From assembly GCF_017832355.1 (NCBI RefSeq), contig NZ_JAFIBY010000005.1, forward strand, positions 372,001 to 436,000: DNA of 64,000 nt. The letters are read 5' to 3'. Within the stretch, counting starts at the first letter, position 1. Each line of letters opens with the position of its first letter. Under the pieces are notes generated by a model. That model did no database searches. It worked only from the letters and a program-made list of their open reading frames with translations, and was not told where the DNA came from. Below are positions 35,375-45,110 of the stretch, piece after piece. Position numbers and translations under genes: made by a program. This DNA comes from Serratia sp. PL17. Its GTDB lineage: Bacteria; Pseudomonadota; Gammaproteobacteria; Enterobacterales; Enterobacteriaceae.

Positions 35375-35437
35375 GTGCATCGTGCTTCGGCTCCTTGCCG
35401 TCGCGATGCAATTCGACGTGTTTAGCGTAAAGATGAG

Positions 35438-35462
35438 ACGGGCGCCGAAAGCGCCCGTTTTT
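35438..35462 (+). terminator. Rho-independent terminator of yadE
   Basis: ACGGGCGC-CGAAA-GCGCCCGT followed by a T-run. It also separates yadE from the converging panD, which ends 4 bases beyond. Confidence 0.85.
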
Positions 35463-35466
35463 GCGT

Positions 35467-35847
35467 TTAAGCGACCTGAACCGGTACGGCTTTTGCCTTA
35501 CGCTGCAGGTTGTTGTCACCTTCGAAGTAGGCGACCTTTGGATGATGTTGGCGGGCATCGGCATCGCTCATCTGCACATAAGAACAGATGATCAGCTTGT
35601 CGCCCACGCAGGCGCAGCGTGCTGCCGCACCGTTGACCGAAATAATGCGCGAACCGCGTTCTGCGGCGATAGCATAGGTCGAGAAACGCTGACCGTTATC
35701 AACGTTATAAATATCGATAGCTTCATATTCCAGAATGCCTGCGGCTTCCAGGAAGTCCTGATCGATGGCGCAGGAGCCTTCATAGTGCAAGTCGGCCTGA
35801 GTCACTTTCACCCGATGTAGCTTACCTTGCAGCATAGTACGTATCAT
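35467..35847 (-). CDS. panD: Aspartate 1-decarboxylase proenzyme
   Basis: 126 residues. Self-processing between G24 and S25 (HYEGSCAID) creates the pyruvoyl group that decarboxylates aspartate to beta-alanine for PanC. It is followed upstream on the same strand by panC after ~125 bases. The yadD gene that sits between panC and panD in E. coli is absent. Confidence 0.97.
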   Translation of the reverse strand: MIRTMLQGKLHRVKVTQADLHYEGSCAIDQDFLEAAGILEYEAIDIYNVDNGQRFSTYAIAAERGSRIISVNGAAARCACVGDKLIICSYVQMSDADARQHHPKVAYFEGDNNLQRKAKAVPVQVA

Positions 35848-35971
35848 AGCTTTACCTAATATAGAGAGGCGATTGGGTTAAACATCCATACCGAAATATA
35901 TCGTCACCGATAAGCCCGCCATTGTCTACTGTCAGGCCGGCCTCAACGGTGACGGTTGCACGAAAAATAAC

Positions 35972-36826
35972 CTACAGTGTCAGATCAACCTGTTGATTGT
36001 CGATCAACCGCGCTTTACCCAGCCAGGCGGCCATTAGCACCACCGCACGTTGGCTCTCAACACCCAGCGGTTGCAGGTTGTCTGCGTCACGGATAAACAG
36101 CTCGTCAGGGATGAAACCGGCGTTGCGCAGGTGTGCTGCAGTTTGCTCCAGCAGCTCGTCGACGTGACGTTCACCGTTGCTGAGCTGTTCTGCCAGTGCA
36201 TTCATGATCTTGCTGAGCTGCGGGGCGATTTTACGCTCTTCGGCGGTCAGATAGCTGTTACGTGAACTGAGTGCCAGGCCATCTTTGGCCCGTACGGTCG
36301 GAACGCCGACGATCTCGATATCGTAACCCATGTCCGCCACCATCTTGCGGATCAACGCCAGTTGCTGGTAATCCTTCTCGCCAAAACAGGCCAGATCCGG
36401 CTGCACCAGATTGAACAGCTTGCTGACAATGGTAGCCACGCCGCGGAAATGCCCTGGGCGGCTGGCGCCTTCCAGCATGGTGGAGATACCGGGTACATCG
36501 ACGTAGGTTTGTTGTTCCAGACCTTGAGGATAGACATCCGCTGGCGCGGGGGCGAATACCAGTTCAACACCGCGGCGGGTCAGCTTTTCGCTGTCCTCTT
36601 GCAAGGTGCGCGGGTAACTTGCCAAGTCTTCAGGGCGTTCGAACTGCATTGGATTGACGAAAATACTGACCACCACGATATCGGCACGTGCACGCGCTTC
36701 ATCGATCAATGTCATATGGCCTTCGTGAAGGTTGCCCATGGTAGGCACCAACGCGATACGTTTGCCATCTTGACGCCAGCGGCGGATCTGCTGACGCAAC
36801 AGCGGCAGGGTCTCGATAATTACCAT
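35972..36826 (-). CDS. panC: Pantothenate synthetase
   Basis: 284 residues from [20 protein letters not shown]; upstream extension rejected. The ATP-binding HxGH-type motif [11 protein letters not shown] (about 30-40) and the later [11 protein letters not shown] (KMSKS-like region) are present. It joins pantoate and beta-alanine using ATP. It follows panB by ~90 bases. Confidence 0.97.
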   Translation of the reverse strand: MVIIETLPLLRQQIRRWRQDGKRIALVPTMGNLHEGHMTLIDEARARADIVVVSIFVNPMQFERPEDLASYPRTLQEDSEKLTRRGVELVFAPAPADVYPQGLEQQTYVDVPGISTMLEGASRPGHFRGVATIVSKLFNLVQPDLACFGEKDYQQLALIRKMVADMGYDIEIVGVPTVRAKDGLALSSRNSYLTAEERKIAPQLSKIMNALAEQLSNGERHVDELLEQTAAHLRNAGFIPDELFIRDADNLQPLGVESQRAVVLMAAWLGKARLIDNQQVDLTL

Positions 36827-36917
36827 TCCATAACTCCTTGATAGGCTGTTTTGCTCGGCTGTATGCGCTTGCTGCGCGTAATCAGGCGGCGCCATTTATG
36901 CCTATTAAACCATGCCG

Positions 36918-37712
36918 TTAGTTAAATGAGTGTTCTTCTGCGGGATAAATTCCTTGCTCCACATCCTGCATATATTGTTGCACCGCCGAGCGGATATCAC
37001 CGCTTTGCGCCAGGAAGTTTTTAGCGAATTTCGGTGTATGGCCGCCGGTAATGCCGAACGCGTCATGCATCACCAGGATCTGGCCATCGGTGGCATTACC
37101 GGCGCCAATGCCGATCACCGGAATTGCCAGGGCTTCAGTGATTTTGCGTGCCAGCTCAGTGGGTACGCACTCCAGCACCAGCAATTGAATACCGGCCAGC
37201 TCCAGATTTTGTGCGTCTTCCAATAATTGTTTGGCAGCGAGCTCATCACGGCCCTGCACCTTGTAGCCGCCGAACACGTTTACCGACTGTGGTGTGAGGC
37301 CGAGATGACCACATACGGGCACGGCACGCTCGGTGAGCATTTTCACTGTTTCACACAGCCAACTGCCGCCTTCCAGCTTCACCATATTGGCGCCGGCTTG
37401 CATCAGCTCAGCGGCATTGGTACAGGCCAGTTGTGGCGTGGCGTAACTCATAAAGGGCAGATCGGCCAATAACAGGCAGGCTGGAGCGCCACGACGGACG
37501 GCGCGGGTATGGTAGGCAACGTCGGCGACGGTGACTGGCAGCGTGGAGTCGTGGCCCTGCAGCGTCATGCCCAGCGAGTCACCCACCAGCAGTACTTTAA
37601 CGCCTTGCTCTTCAAACAATTTGGCAAAGCTGGCATCGTAGGCGGTTAAGGAGGCAAACTTGCGTTGTTCCTGTTTCCACTGGCGCAAATGGGTCACGGT
37701 GGTGGGTTTCAT
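36918..37712 (-). CDS. panB: 3-methyl-2-oxobutanoate hydroxymethyltransferase
   Basis: 264 residues from [40 protein letters not shown] and [19 protein letters not shown] carry the metal and substrate residues. It makes ketopantoate with methylenetetrahydrofolate, the first step to pantothenate. It is divergent from qseBC; in E. coli a fimbrial cluster occupies the other side of panB. Confidence 0.97.
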   Translation of the reverse strand: MKPTTVTHLRQWKQEQRKFASLTAYDASFAKLFEEQGVKVLLVGDSLGMTLQGHDSTLPVTVADVAYHTRAVRRGAPACLLLADLPFMSYATPQLACTNAAELMQAGANMVKLEGGSWLCETVKMLTERAVPVCGHLGLTPQSVNVFGGYKVQGRDELAAKQLLEDAQNLELAGIQLLVLECVPTELARKITEALAIPVIGIGAGNATDGQILVMHDAFGITGGHTPKFAKNFLAQSGDIRSAVQQYMQDVEQGIYPAEEHSFN

Positions 37713-37821
37713 CACTACGTCTCCTGAATCGAGCCGTGCGGCGTGCGCAGGGCTCTGGCTGCAAAAAAGTGCTGTCATTCTACTGTAAACCCTAACGGGG
37801 TGGGTAGCGCAGATCATAATG

Positions 37822-37855
37822 CTTAAGAGGTTCTTAAGAACCTTGTGGTGTAATG
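37822..37855 (+). promoter_or_regulatory. QseB/PmrA-type direct-repeat box and promoter of qseBC
   Basis: Two perfect CTTAAG hexamers 5 bp apart (CTTAAG-AGGTT-CTTAAG, 37822-37838), the PmrA/QseB box arrangement. A -10 TGTAAT lies at 37850-37855. The repeat takes the place of the -35 element, so autoactivation by QseB is likely. Confidence 0.65.
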
Positions 37856-37882
37856 GATAGCAAGGGCTAAAAAAGGACGCGC

Positions 37883-38545
37883 ATGCGAATTTTGCTGATA
37901 GAAGATGACAAATTAATTGGCGACGGTATCAAGGCTGGGCTGACCAAACTCGGTTTTAATCTGGACTGGTTTACCGATGGGCTGGTTGGTAAAAATGCGC
38001 TGGAAAGTGCGCCTTACGATGCCGTGATCCTCGATCTCAGCCTGCCGGGCCTCGACGGGCTGGACTTGTTGCATCAGTGGCGGCAAGCCGGCCATGACGT
38101 GCCTGTCTTGATCCTGACCGCGCGTGATGCGCTGGAACAACGGGTCAGCGGCCTGCAAAGTGGCGCCGATGATTACCTGTGCAAGCCTTTTGCCCTGGCA
38201 GAGGTTGCTGCACGTTTGCAGGCATTGATCCGCCGTCGCCATGGCCAGTTGATGCCGCAATTGGCACATGGGAATGTGGTGTTTGATACTGCCACCCGTA
38301 GCGTGAGCTGTAACGGCGAGCCTGTCACATTAACACCGCGGGAGCTGGCGGTGCTGGAGTTGTTCCTGCACAACAAAGGGCGGGTGCTGGCTCGTCCCTT
38401 GATCCAGGAAAAGTTGTACAACTGGGACGATGAGGTCAGTAGCAACGCGGTGGAGGTGCATATTCATCATCTGCGACGGAAGCTGGGCAACGGCTTTATC
38501 CGTACCATTCACGGTGTGGGCTATACGCTGGGGGATGTGCCGTGA
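37883..38545 (+). CDS. qseB: OmpR-family response regulator QseB
   Basis: 220 residues. The receiver domain has acidic E7/D8-D9, phospho-acceptor D51 ([10 protein letters not shown]) and K at DDYLCKPF. The C-terminal winged helix carries [20 protein letters not shown]. Closest to QseB (also related to PmrA), which regulates motility and virulence genes. It overlaps qseC in a 4-base ATGA and is preceded by a direct-repeat box. Confidence 0.88.
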   Translation: MRILLIEDDKLIGDGIKAGLTKLGFNLDWFTDGLVGKNALESAPYDAVILDLSLPGLDGLDLLHQWRQAGHDVPVLILTARDALEQRVSGLQSGADDYLCKPFALAEVAARLQALIRRRHGQLMPQLAHGNVVFDTATRSVSCNGEPVTLTPRELAVLELFLHNKGRVLARPLIQEKLYNWDDEVSSNAVEVHIHHLRRKLGNGFIRTIHGVGYTLGDVP

Positions 38546-39900
38546 AACATCTCAGTCTGCGGCTGCGGTTGATCCTGATTTTCAGTGTGCTTGCGTTAGT
38601 GACCTGGTGTTCTGCCAGTTTGGTGGCGTGGATGATGATGCGTAACAACATCAATGAAGTGTTTGATACCCAACAGATGCTGTTCGCCAAACGGCTGGCA
38701 ACCACCAATCTGGGTAATCTGCTGGCAGAGGAAAGCGTGCGGAGTTTGCCGAAAACCAAGAGGCTGGTGCACCACGGAAAACGTGGCGAGCAGGACGACG
38801 ACGCGTTGGCATTCGCCATCTTCGATCGCGACGGCAAAATGTTGCTCAATGATGGCGAGAATGGCGCAGATTTCCGCTTTGACGGTGAGCGTGAAGGCTT
38901 TACCGACGGTGAACGCAAAGGCGATGACGACAGTTGGCGTCTGCTGTGGCTAACCAGCCCCGACGGGAGATACCGCATTGTGGTGGGGCAGGAGTGGGAC
39001 TATCGCCGGGATATGGCGCTAGGCATGGTGACCGGGCAACTGGTGCCGTGGTTGGTGACGTTGCCGATCCTGATGGTGCTGATTGCGCTGATGGTCGGGC
39101 GTGAGCTGCGGCCGTTGCGCACTGTCGCCGCGGGGCTGCGCAAACGCGCCCCGGATGATGCTACACCACTGGATGCGGGTCAGGTACCGACGGAGGTGCG
39201 TCCGTTGGTGGATGCGCTTAACGCGCTCTTTGCCCGCATCAATGCGTTGCTGGTGCGGGAACGGCGATTCACGTCAGACGCTGCACATGAGTTACGCAGC
39301 CCACTTGCGGCACTGCGTGTGCAGACAGAAGTCGTGCAACTGGCGGGTGACGACGAGCTGATGCGTGCGCATGCGTTGGACAACCTGACGATAAGCATCG
39401 ATCGCGCCACGCGGTTGGTCGATCAACTGCTGATACTGTCGCGGCTGGACTCCCTGTCCGGTCTGGCCGAACTGGAAACGGTCGACTGGGGTCAATGGGT
39501 TCCGATGCTCCTGGCGGAGCATGAGCACCATGCACATGCCGCCAATGTCACGCTGCGCTATGAACATCAAGGTACGCCGCCACCGTTACAGGGGCAACCT
39601 CTGTTGCTGTCATTGCTGGTGCGCAATCTGGTGGATAATGCCGTGCGTTATACCCCGAAAGGGGGCAGGGTCACGGTGAGGCTGACAGAACGCTTGCTGG
39701 AGGTCGAGGACGATGGCCCTGGTGTTACGCCGGAGCATCTGGCACGGCTTGGCGAGCGCTTTTATCGTCCGCCGGGGCAGGAACAAACGGGGAGTGGTTT
39801 GGGGCTATCGATTGTGGAGCGTATCGCGGGTTTACATGGATTGCGTGTTAGCTTTGCCAACCGACCTGAAGGGGGATTTGTTGCTCAGGTGATGCTGTAG
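38542..39900 (+). CDS. qseC: Sensor histidine kinase QseC
   Basis: 452 residues. Two membrane segments (about 10-32 and 160-185) flank a periplasmic domain, followed by HAMP, the H-box [20 protein letters not shown], and the ATPase boxes [25 protein letters not shown] and [12 protein letters not shown]. Family members respond to AI-3/catecholamines or other envelope cues. The periplasmic part is rich in acidic residues ([17 protein letters not shown]). The signal sensed here is unknown. Confidence 0.88.
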   Translation: MKHLSLRLRLILIFSVLALVTWCSASLVAWMMMRNNINEVFDTQQMLFAKRLATTNLGNLLAEESVRSLPKTKRLVHHGKRGEQDDDALAFAIFDRDGKMLLNDGENGADFRFDGEREGFTDGERKGDDDSWRLLWLTSPDGRYRIVVGQEWDYRRDMALGMVTGQLVPWLVTLPILMVLIALMVGRELRPLRTVAAGLRKRAPDDATPLDAGQVPTEVRPLVDALNALFARINALLVRERRFTSDAAHELRSPLAALRVQTEVVQLAGDDELMRAHALDNLTISIDRATRLVDQLLILSRLDSLSGLAELETVDWGQWVPMLLAEHEHHAHAANVTLRYEHQGTPPPLQGQPLLLSLLVRNLVDNAVRYTPKGGRVTVRLTERLLEVEDDGPGVTPEHLARLGERFYRPPGQEQTGSGLGLSIVERIAGLHGLRVSFANRPEGGFVAQVML

Positions 39901-39926
39901 GGCGCTGGAGATGAACTGCGCCCGAC

Positions 39927-40427
39927 TCAGGATTTCTGCTTGGGGTGATGCCAGAGTTCCATGCCATTTTTCGGCACGCGTTTCAGGCAACTGGCCAGGG
40001 ATTCGCCATCCGGGAAGATCAACTCGGGGGCGATTTCCGCCAGCGGATAGAGCATGAACTCACGCTCTTTCAGTCCGTAATGTGGCACGGTCAGGCGATC
40101 GGTATGAATGACGTGATCGCCATAGAGCATCATGTCCAGATCCAGGGTACGAGGCCCCCAGCGTTCATCTTTGCGTACGCGGCCCTGATTACGCTCTATC
40201 GCCTGAGTGTGATCCAGCAACTGTTCGGCAGGCAATAACGTATCCAATGCAACCACGGCATTGAGAAAGTCCGGCTGGTTCTGTGGCCCCAGCGGTTTCG
40301 TGCGGTAAAACGAAGAACAAACGATCAACCGGGTGCGCGGGAGATGCTCCAGCGCTTCCAGTGCGGCTTTCACCTGTTGTAGCGGGTGCGCCAGGTTACT
40401 GCCCAGCGCGATATAAACGCGGATCAT
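39927..40427 (-). CDS. folK: Hydroxymethyldihydropterin pyrophosphokinase (HPPK)
   Basis: 166 residues. IALGSNLAHPLQQVKAALEAL, the FYRTKPLGPQNQPDFLNAV loop and RWGPRTLDLDMMLYG (metal Asp pair) are the HPPK motifs. It transfers pyrophosphate from ATP to hydroxymethyldihydropterin in folate synthesis. The start codon overlaps the pcnB stop by one base (TAATG), so translation is probably coupled. Confidence 0.97.
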   Translation of the reverse strand: MIRVYIALGSNLAHPLQQVKAALEALEHLPRTRLIVCSSFYRTKPLGPQNQPDFLNAVVALDTLLPAEQLLDHTQAIERNQGRVRKDERWGPRTLDLDMMLYGDHVIHTDRLTVPHYGLKEREFMLYPLAEIAPELIFPDGESLASCLKRVPKNGMELWHHPKQKS

Positions 40428-41977
40428 TATTCCCCTTCTTTACGCGGCGTCCGGCGGCGTGGGCGGCGTTGACGCGTGCGGCGCGGTGCCGGATCGTCAC
40501 CCAAGGTGTTCAACATGCTTTTTTGGCGCGCTGGCGTGGCGTCCTGGAACTCGCCCCACCATTCGGTCAGACGCAGCATTTCCGGGTTTTCTTCCACTTC
40601 CGCACGCAGCGCCAGCAGATCGTAAGCGGCGCGGAACTTCGGGTGTTCCATCAGTTTATGCGCGCGCTTGCCCTGTCGGCGTGACAGCCGAAGTTGCAAC
40701 TGCCAGATATCACGAACCAGCGTGGTGATACGTTTCGGGATCGCCAGCGAGCGGCACTGCTCGTCCAACACGTCATTCATTGCCAGAGCGAAGGCATCGT
40801 AATAGGCCAACCCGCTTTCCTGCGCCAGTTTCTGCGCATGTTCCAGCAGCGGATACCAAAGCATAGCAGCAAACAGGAATGCCGGATTGACGCGCATGTC
40901 ATTCTGCAGACGATAGTCGGTATTCTTCAACACCTGCACCAGGATACGTTCCATTGGCGTGTCATGGTTAGGGGTGAAGTGACGTGCAATCTGTGGGAAT
41001 AACGGCTGGAACAACTGGTATTCACACAGCTTCAGATAGGTCGGATAGCCGTAGCCAGCCTGTAACAGTTTGAGTGACTCCTCAAACAGACGCGCGGGTG
41101 GGATCTCATGTAGCAGGGACGCCAGACGGGGGATCGGCTCGGCGGTTTCATCACTGATGGTCATGTCCAGCTTGGCGGCAAAGCGCACAGCACGCAGCAT
41201 GCGCACCGGGTCTTCACGGTAGCGAGTTTCTGGATCGCCGATCAGGCGAATCACGCCTTGCTTCAGATCGCGCAGGCCGTTGACGTAATCACGCAAGGTG
41301 AAGTCTGCGACACCGTAATACAAGCTGTTGATGGTAAAGTCACGGCGCTGAGCATCTTCTTCGATTGAGCCAAAGATGTTGTCACGCAGCAGCATGCCGT
41401 TTTGGGCCTGCTGGGAAGAATTCTTGTCCGATTCTGGCGTTTGCTGTTCGTGGTGGCCACGGAAGGTCGCAACCTCGATGATTTCCGGCCCGAACATCAC
41501 GTGAGCCAGGCGGAAACGGCGGCCAACCAGACGGCAGTTGCGGAACAGCTTGCGCACCTGCTCTGGGGTTGCGTTGGTAGTGATGTCGAAGTCTTTTGGC
41601 TTTTTGCCCAATAACAGATCACGTACGCCGCCACCGACCAGATAGGCTTCAAAGCCGGATTTATTCAGGCGATACAGCACCTTCAGCGCATTCTCACTGA
41701 TGTCTTTACGTGAGATGGCGTGCTGGTCGCGCGGGATCACGGTCATTGAGCCGTTTCCCTCTGCCGCAGGAAAAGGTGGGCGTTTACGCGGTGCCGGCCG
41801 GCGGGCAGGGCTTTCTCTGCCGCGATCGGCGGAACGTTGCTGCGGCGCAGCTGGCTGTTCAGCCGCCACGCTTTCTTCGCGGACTACGTTTTTATCGCTG
41901 ACCGGCGCTTCATCGCGCGGCTGCTTGTCATCGCGGATTAGCACCTTACGGCAGAAATTGGCTACTCGGGTAAAAAT
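40427..41977 (-). CDS. pcnB: Poly(A) polymerase I, predicted AUU start
   Basis: 516 residues if read from ATT at 41977, giving [17 protein letters not shown], which matches the E. coli N-terminus ([12 protein letters not shown]). A GAGGTG site lies 4 bases upstream. The only conventional start nearby (GTG, 41944) would remove 11 conserved residues and has no ribosome site. E. coli pcnB is a known AUU-initiated gene. The nucleotidyltransferase motif [20 protein letters not shown] and a basic C-terminus ([11 protein letters not shown]) are present. It polyadenylates RNA 3' ends, promoting decay, and controls plasmid copy number. Confidence 0.93.
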   Translation of the reverse strand: MFTRVANFCRKVLIRDDKQPRDEAPVSDKNVVREESVAAEQPAAPQQRSADRGRESPARRPAPRKRPPFPAAEGNGSMTVIPRDQHAISRKDISENALKVLYRLNKSGFEAYLVGGGVRDLLLGKKPKDFDITTNATPEQVRKLFRNCRLVGRRFRLAHVMFGPEIIEVATFRGHHEQQTPESDKNSSQQAQNGMLLRDNIFGSIEEDAQRRDFTINSLYYGVADFTLRDYVNGLRDLKQGVIRLIGDPETRYREDPVRMLRAVRFAAKLDMTISDETAEPIPRLASLLHEIPPARLFEESLKLLQAGYGYPTYLKLCEYQLFQPLFPQIARHFTPNHDTPMERILVQVLKNTDYRLQNDMRVNPAFLFAAMLWYPLLEHAQKLAQESGLAYYDAFALAMNDVLDEQCRSLAIPKRITTLVRDIWQLQLRLSRRQGKRAHKLMEHPKFRAAYDLLALRAEVEENPEMLRLTEWWGEFQDATPARQKSMLNTLGDDPAPRRTRQRRPRRRTPRKEGE

Positions 41978-42031
41978 GGTACACCTCGATAGTGTCTGAT
42001 AAAAATGGCGCTAACAAAAAATAGCGGCTAA

Positions 42032-42949
42032 TCATAGCTCACCATGGCTCTTTTGAGAATGCCGATGTGTTTCCGCCCAGGGGATTGCCTCCTGACGCGG
42101 CACATTATCCAGCTTCCAGTGTGCGATTGCCCAGCTCAATAATAACGGCAGGTCAAGATCTTGCCAGCTTTCCGGCAGGGGTTGGCGCAGAAACTTCAAT
42201 GCGGCAACCAGCACGGGGCGAGGATCACCGTCGGGCAATGCTGGCGCATGGTTTTGTTTCGAGAGTTTGATGCCGTTAGCACCCAGCGCCAGCGGCAAAT
42301 GCGCATACGTGGGTACCGGTGCCTGCAACTGATGATATAGCGCAATTTGGCGCACTGTCGGTTCGATCAAATCGGCACCGCGTACGATTTCGGTAACACC
42401 CTGGAAATGATCGTCAACCACTACCGCCAGGTTATAGGCGAACAGGCCATCACGTCGACGGATGATAAAGTCTTCCTGTGCCAACGCGGGATCGGCGTGC
42501 AACTCGCCCTGCAGCCGGTCGTGAAAAGCGAAAACCGGTGCGGACTGCCGTAAACGAATGGCGGCACCCTGAGGACCCAGATGCAAATGACGGCAGTGAC
42601 CGTCATAGAGGCCACCTATCTGCTGGATACGGCTACGGGTACAGTTGCAGAAATAGCTAAGACCTTGCTGATGGAGTTGATCCAGCGTGGCTCGGTAGGC
42701 TTCATGGCGTTGGGATTGATAGATGACCTGGCCGTCCCAGTGGAGACCATAGTGTTCCAGAGCGGATAAGATACGATCGGCCGCACCGGCAACTTCGCGC
42801 GGGGGATCAATATCTTCAATGCGAACCAACCACTGCCCGCGTTGAGCACGAGCCTGAAGGTAGCTTCCCAGCGCTGCAATCAACGAACCGAAATGCAGAT
42901 CCCCGGAAGGCGATGGGGCAAAGCGCCCCACATAATGTCTTTCTTGCAT
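42032..42949 (-). CDS. gluQ: Glutamyl-Q tRNA(Asp) synthetase
   Basis: 305 residues from [20 protein letters not shown]. It is a truncated glutamyl-tRNA synthetase: HIGH-like motif [18 protein letters not shown] as KMSKS, and zinc-type cysteines in [11 protein letters not shown], but no anticodon-binding domain. It glutamylates queuosine in tRNA(Asp). The reading frame continues upstream through ERIC-5, but that part ([11 protein letters not shown]) is repeat sequence and is excluded. The ribosome site before the chosen ATG is weak, so the exact start is uncertain. Confidence 0.93.
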   Translation of the reverse strand: MQERHYVGRFAPSPSGDLHFGSLIAALGSYLQARAQRGQWLVRIEDIDPPREVAGAADRILSALEHYGLHWDGQVIYQSQRHEAYRATLDQLHQQGLSYFCNCTRSRIQQIGGLYDGHCRHLHLGPQGAAIRLRQSAPVFAFHDRLQGELHADPALAQEDFIIRRRDGLFAYNLAVVVDDHFQGVTEIVRGADLIEPTVRQIALYHQLQAPVPTYAHLPLALGANGIKLSKQNHAPALPDGDPRPVLVAALKFLRQPLPESWQDLDLPLLLSWAIAHWKLDNVPRQEAIPWAETHRHSQKSHGEL

Positions 42950-43018
42950 ATCAGAGGGGAAACTTTCCCTTTGCTCTGTGCGGCGCACGTAGGACGCACG
43001 CCGCAGCGGTAACAACTG

Positions 43019-43145
43019 TATACCCGTCATCTTTGAAGCTGCTTCTGCGTTGGCGGCACTCACTTACCCTAATCACTGACTTGAGTAAGCTCATTGGGAT
43101 CAGCTCCCTTGCCGCCTTGATGCAACTCCACCTATTTTGGGTATA
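43019..43145. repeat. ERIC element (ERIC-5), full length 127 bp, abutting the dksA stop
   Basis: Exactly 127 bp from TATACCCGTCATCTTTGAAG to CACCTATTTTGGGTATA. The central arms ACTTGAGTAAGCTCATTGGG are intact. The next base on the right (43146) is the last base of the dksA stop codon. It fills the dksA-gluQ spacer. Confidence 0.92.
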
Positions 43146-43601
43146 TTAGCCGGCCATCTGCTTTTCGCGGATTTCGGCCAGAGTCTTGCAGTCGATGCAC
43201 AAATCGGCAGTCGGGCGCGCTTCAAGGCGACGAATGCCAATCTCCACGCCGCAGGATTCGCAGTAGCCGAAATCTTCGTCTTCTACTTTCTTCAGCGTTT
43301 TCTCGATCTTTTTAATCAGTTTGCGTTCGCGATCGCGGTTACGCAGTTCAAGACTGAACTCTTCTTCCTGAGTGGCACGGTCGGCCGGATCAGGGAAGTT
43401 AGCAGCCTCTTCCTGCATATGCGACACAGTACGATCCACTTCATCCCTGAGCTGGTTGCGCCATGCTTCAAGAATGCGCTTGAAATGCGACAACTGGGCG
43501 TCGTTCATGTACTCTTCGCCCGGCTTCTCTTGGTACGGCTCCACCCCAGCGATGGCGAGAATGCTCAAGGACGAGGTTTTACGGGTTTGCCCTTCTTGCA
43601 T
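43146..43601 (-). CDS. dksA: RNA polymerase-binding transcription factor DksA
   Basis: 151 residues, the E. coli length. The coiled coil carries the tip aspartates D71 and D74 ([14 protein letters not shown]). The zinc finger is C114, C117, C135 and C138. DksA enters the RNA polymerase secondary channel and potentiates ppGpp. GGAG precedes the start. The stop codon is followed without a gap by ERIC-5. Confidence 0.98.
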   Translation of the reverse strand: MQEGQTRKTSSLSILAIAGVEPYQEKPGEEYMNDAQLSHFKRILEAWRNQLRDEVDRTVSHMQEEAANFPDPADRATQEEEFSLELRNRDRERKLIKKIEKTLKKVEDEDFGYCESCGVEIGIRRLEARPTADLCIDCKTLAEIREKQMAG

Positions 43602-43784
43602 GTTGCTTCTCCTACATACACACGCACTATCGAATCCCCAATGCGGGGGAAAAACAGGCCGCTATAAATAACAGATGGGACGTAGGTTGGCAATTATTCC
43701 TGTCGCCTGCTTGACAATGGTGTGAAGGAAGGCGTATTTGGCGACGCGATAACCGGTTGTCGGAATATTTGTGCCCAGTCAGCG

Positions 43785-44492
43785 CTAATCGATAAAAAAC
43801 GGTAACTTATCGCAGAGAGATATACCGTCAGGTGATAATTTAGCCCCATAACAAACGACTTCTACGCCCAATTGCTGAACCTGTGCCAACAGTGCCGCAT
43901 AACGCTCATCTATATGATGTGCCGGTGCGACCTGTTCAATACCGCTATGTAACACAGCAAAGAACAAAACCGCCCGTTGCCCGCTTTCAACCACGCTTAG
44001 CAACTCACGTAAGTGCTTCTGTCCTCTGAGCGTTACCGCATCAGGGAAGTAACCACGTTGTTGTTGCAATAATGTGACTGACTTAACTTCAATATAGCAG
44101 CTAGCTCGATTTTCTGCCTGTAATAACAAATCGATACGACTGTTTTCACTGCCATATTTTACTTCGCTGCTGATTTTACTGTAACCGGATAATTCATTGA
44201 TTAGATTCTGTTCGATAGCCTCGCGCACCAAGGTGTTGGCACGTAAGGTATTCACACAGATCCAGTCCCCTTGTTGGGTATGTGTCAGTTCCCAACTGTG
44301 GGCGTATTTGCGTTTGGCATTATCTGAGGTGGAATACCAAACGGTGTCGCCGGGTGTTGCGCAACCGGTCATGGCACCGGTGTTGGCGCAGTGCAGGGTA
44401 AAGGTTTCTCCCTCCGGCGTGATGACGTCCGCCAGAAAGCGTTTGTAACGTTTAATCAGCGTGGCATGGCGCAGCGGTGGCGTAAAAATCAT
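43785..44492 (-). CDS. sfsA: DNA/sugar fermentation stimulation protein SfsA
   Basis: 235 residues from [20 protein letters not shown]. Conserved blocks are [39 protein letters not shown] and [17 protein letters not shown], resembling a PD-(D/E)XK nuclease fold. The role is unclear; it was found as an E. coli factor affecting maltose metabolism. The start overlaps the thpR stop by 4 bases. Confidence 0.95.
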   Translation of the reverse strand: MIFTPPLRHATLIKRYKRFLADVITPEGETFTLHCANTGAMTGCATPGDTVWYSTSDNAKRKYAHSWELTHTQQGDWICVNTLRANTLVREAIEQNLINELSGYSKISSEVKYGSENSRIDLLLQAENRASCYIEVKSVTLLQQQRGYFPDAVTLRGQKHLRELLSVVESGQRAVLFFAVLHSGIEQVAPAHHIDERYAALLAQVQQLGVEVVCYGAKLSPDGISLCDKLPFFID

Positions 44493-45031
44493 GAGTTGTC
44501 CTGGTTGGCTAAGGGCCATTGTTCAAGCATCTGATAACGCGTGCGGCCGTTTTCAAAAACTGACTGGTACAAGGCAAATGCGTCGGCGCTGAAGACCCAT
44601 CCCGGTGTAGCCGGTGGTATGGCGACGGGCTGTGTTGCAGAGCGCAATAGTGTGATGTGCGGATGAAACGGCATGGGGCTTTGATAACACCCGCTGCGGG
44701 CTGCCTGCGATCGCAAAAGCTCTGCCAACTGCAGCAATCTGCGCGGGGCGCGTCGTGTGCCTAACCAAACCACGCCGGGACGAGGCCAGTGGCCAAGGTC
44801 ATCCAATACCATGCTGAAGCCGGGTTGGCGAATGCGGCTGGCCAGCTTTTTAAGCGCGGCTTCTTTTGGTGCTGAAACATCCCCGAGAAAGGCCAGCGTC
44901 AGGTGCAGATTGGCTGCTGCGACTGGCCGACCCGCTTCGGGTGTGAAGCTTTCTGCGCGCCAACGGATCACCTGCTGCTGTAATGCATCCGGTAAGGTCA
45001 GGGCGAAAAAAAGGCGGCGCGAACTGGACAT
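44489..45031 (-). CDS. thpR: RNA 2',3'-cyclic phosphodiesterase (LigT/ThpR)
   Basis: 180 residues. Two HxTx-type motifs of the 2H phosphoesterase family are present: LHLTLAFLG (about residue 45) and HPHITLLRS (about 125). It opens 2',3'-cyclic phosphates on RNA and shows reversible 2'-5' ligase activity. It is divergent from hrpB and coupled to sfsA. Confidence 0.92.
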   Translation of the reverse strand: MSSSRRLFFALTLPDALQQQVIRWRAESFTPEAGRPVAAANLHLTLAFLGDVSAPKEAALKKLASRIRQPGFSMVLDDLGHWPRPGVVWLGTRRAPRRLLQLAELLRSQAARSGCYQSPMPFHPHITLLRSATQPVAIPPATPGWVFSADAFALYQSVFENGRTRYQMLEQWPLANQDNS

Positions 45032-45110
45032 AGATACCCGGCAAGTAATGAAACGCAGAGTCTAATGCTACAATGTGCGCCGTCCAATGTTAACCACTAC
45101 GGAGAGTTCT

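Noticed and set aside
39900-39923. GGGCGC / GCGCCC hairpin after qseC as a terminator
   Set aside because: The stem is only 6 bp with a 12-base loop and no T-run; not strong enough to annotate.
42950-43063. N-terminal extension of gluQ by 38 codons
   Set aside because: The extension is translated from ERIC-5 and the sequence just beside it, and is not part of the synthetase family.
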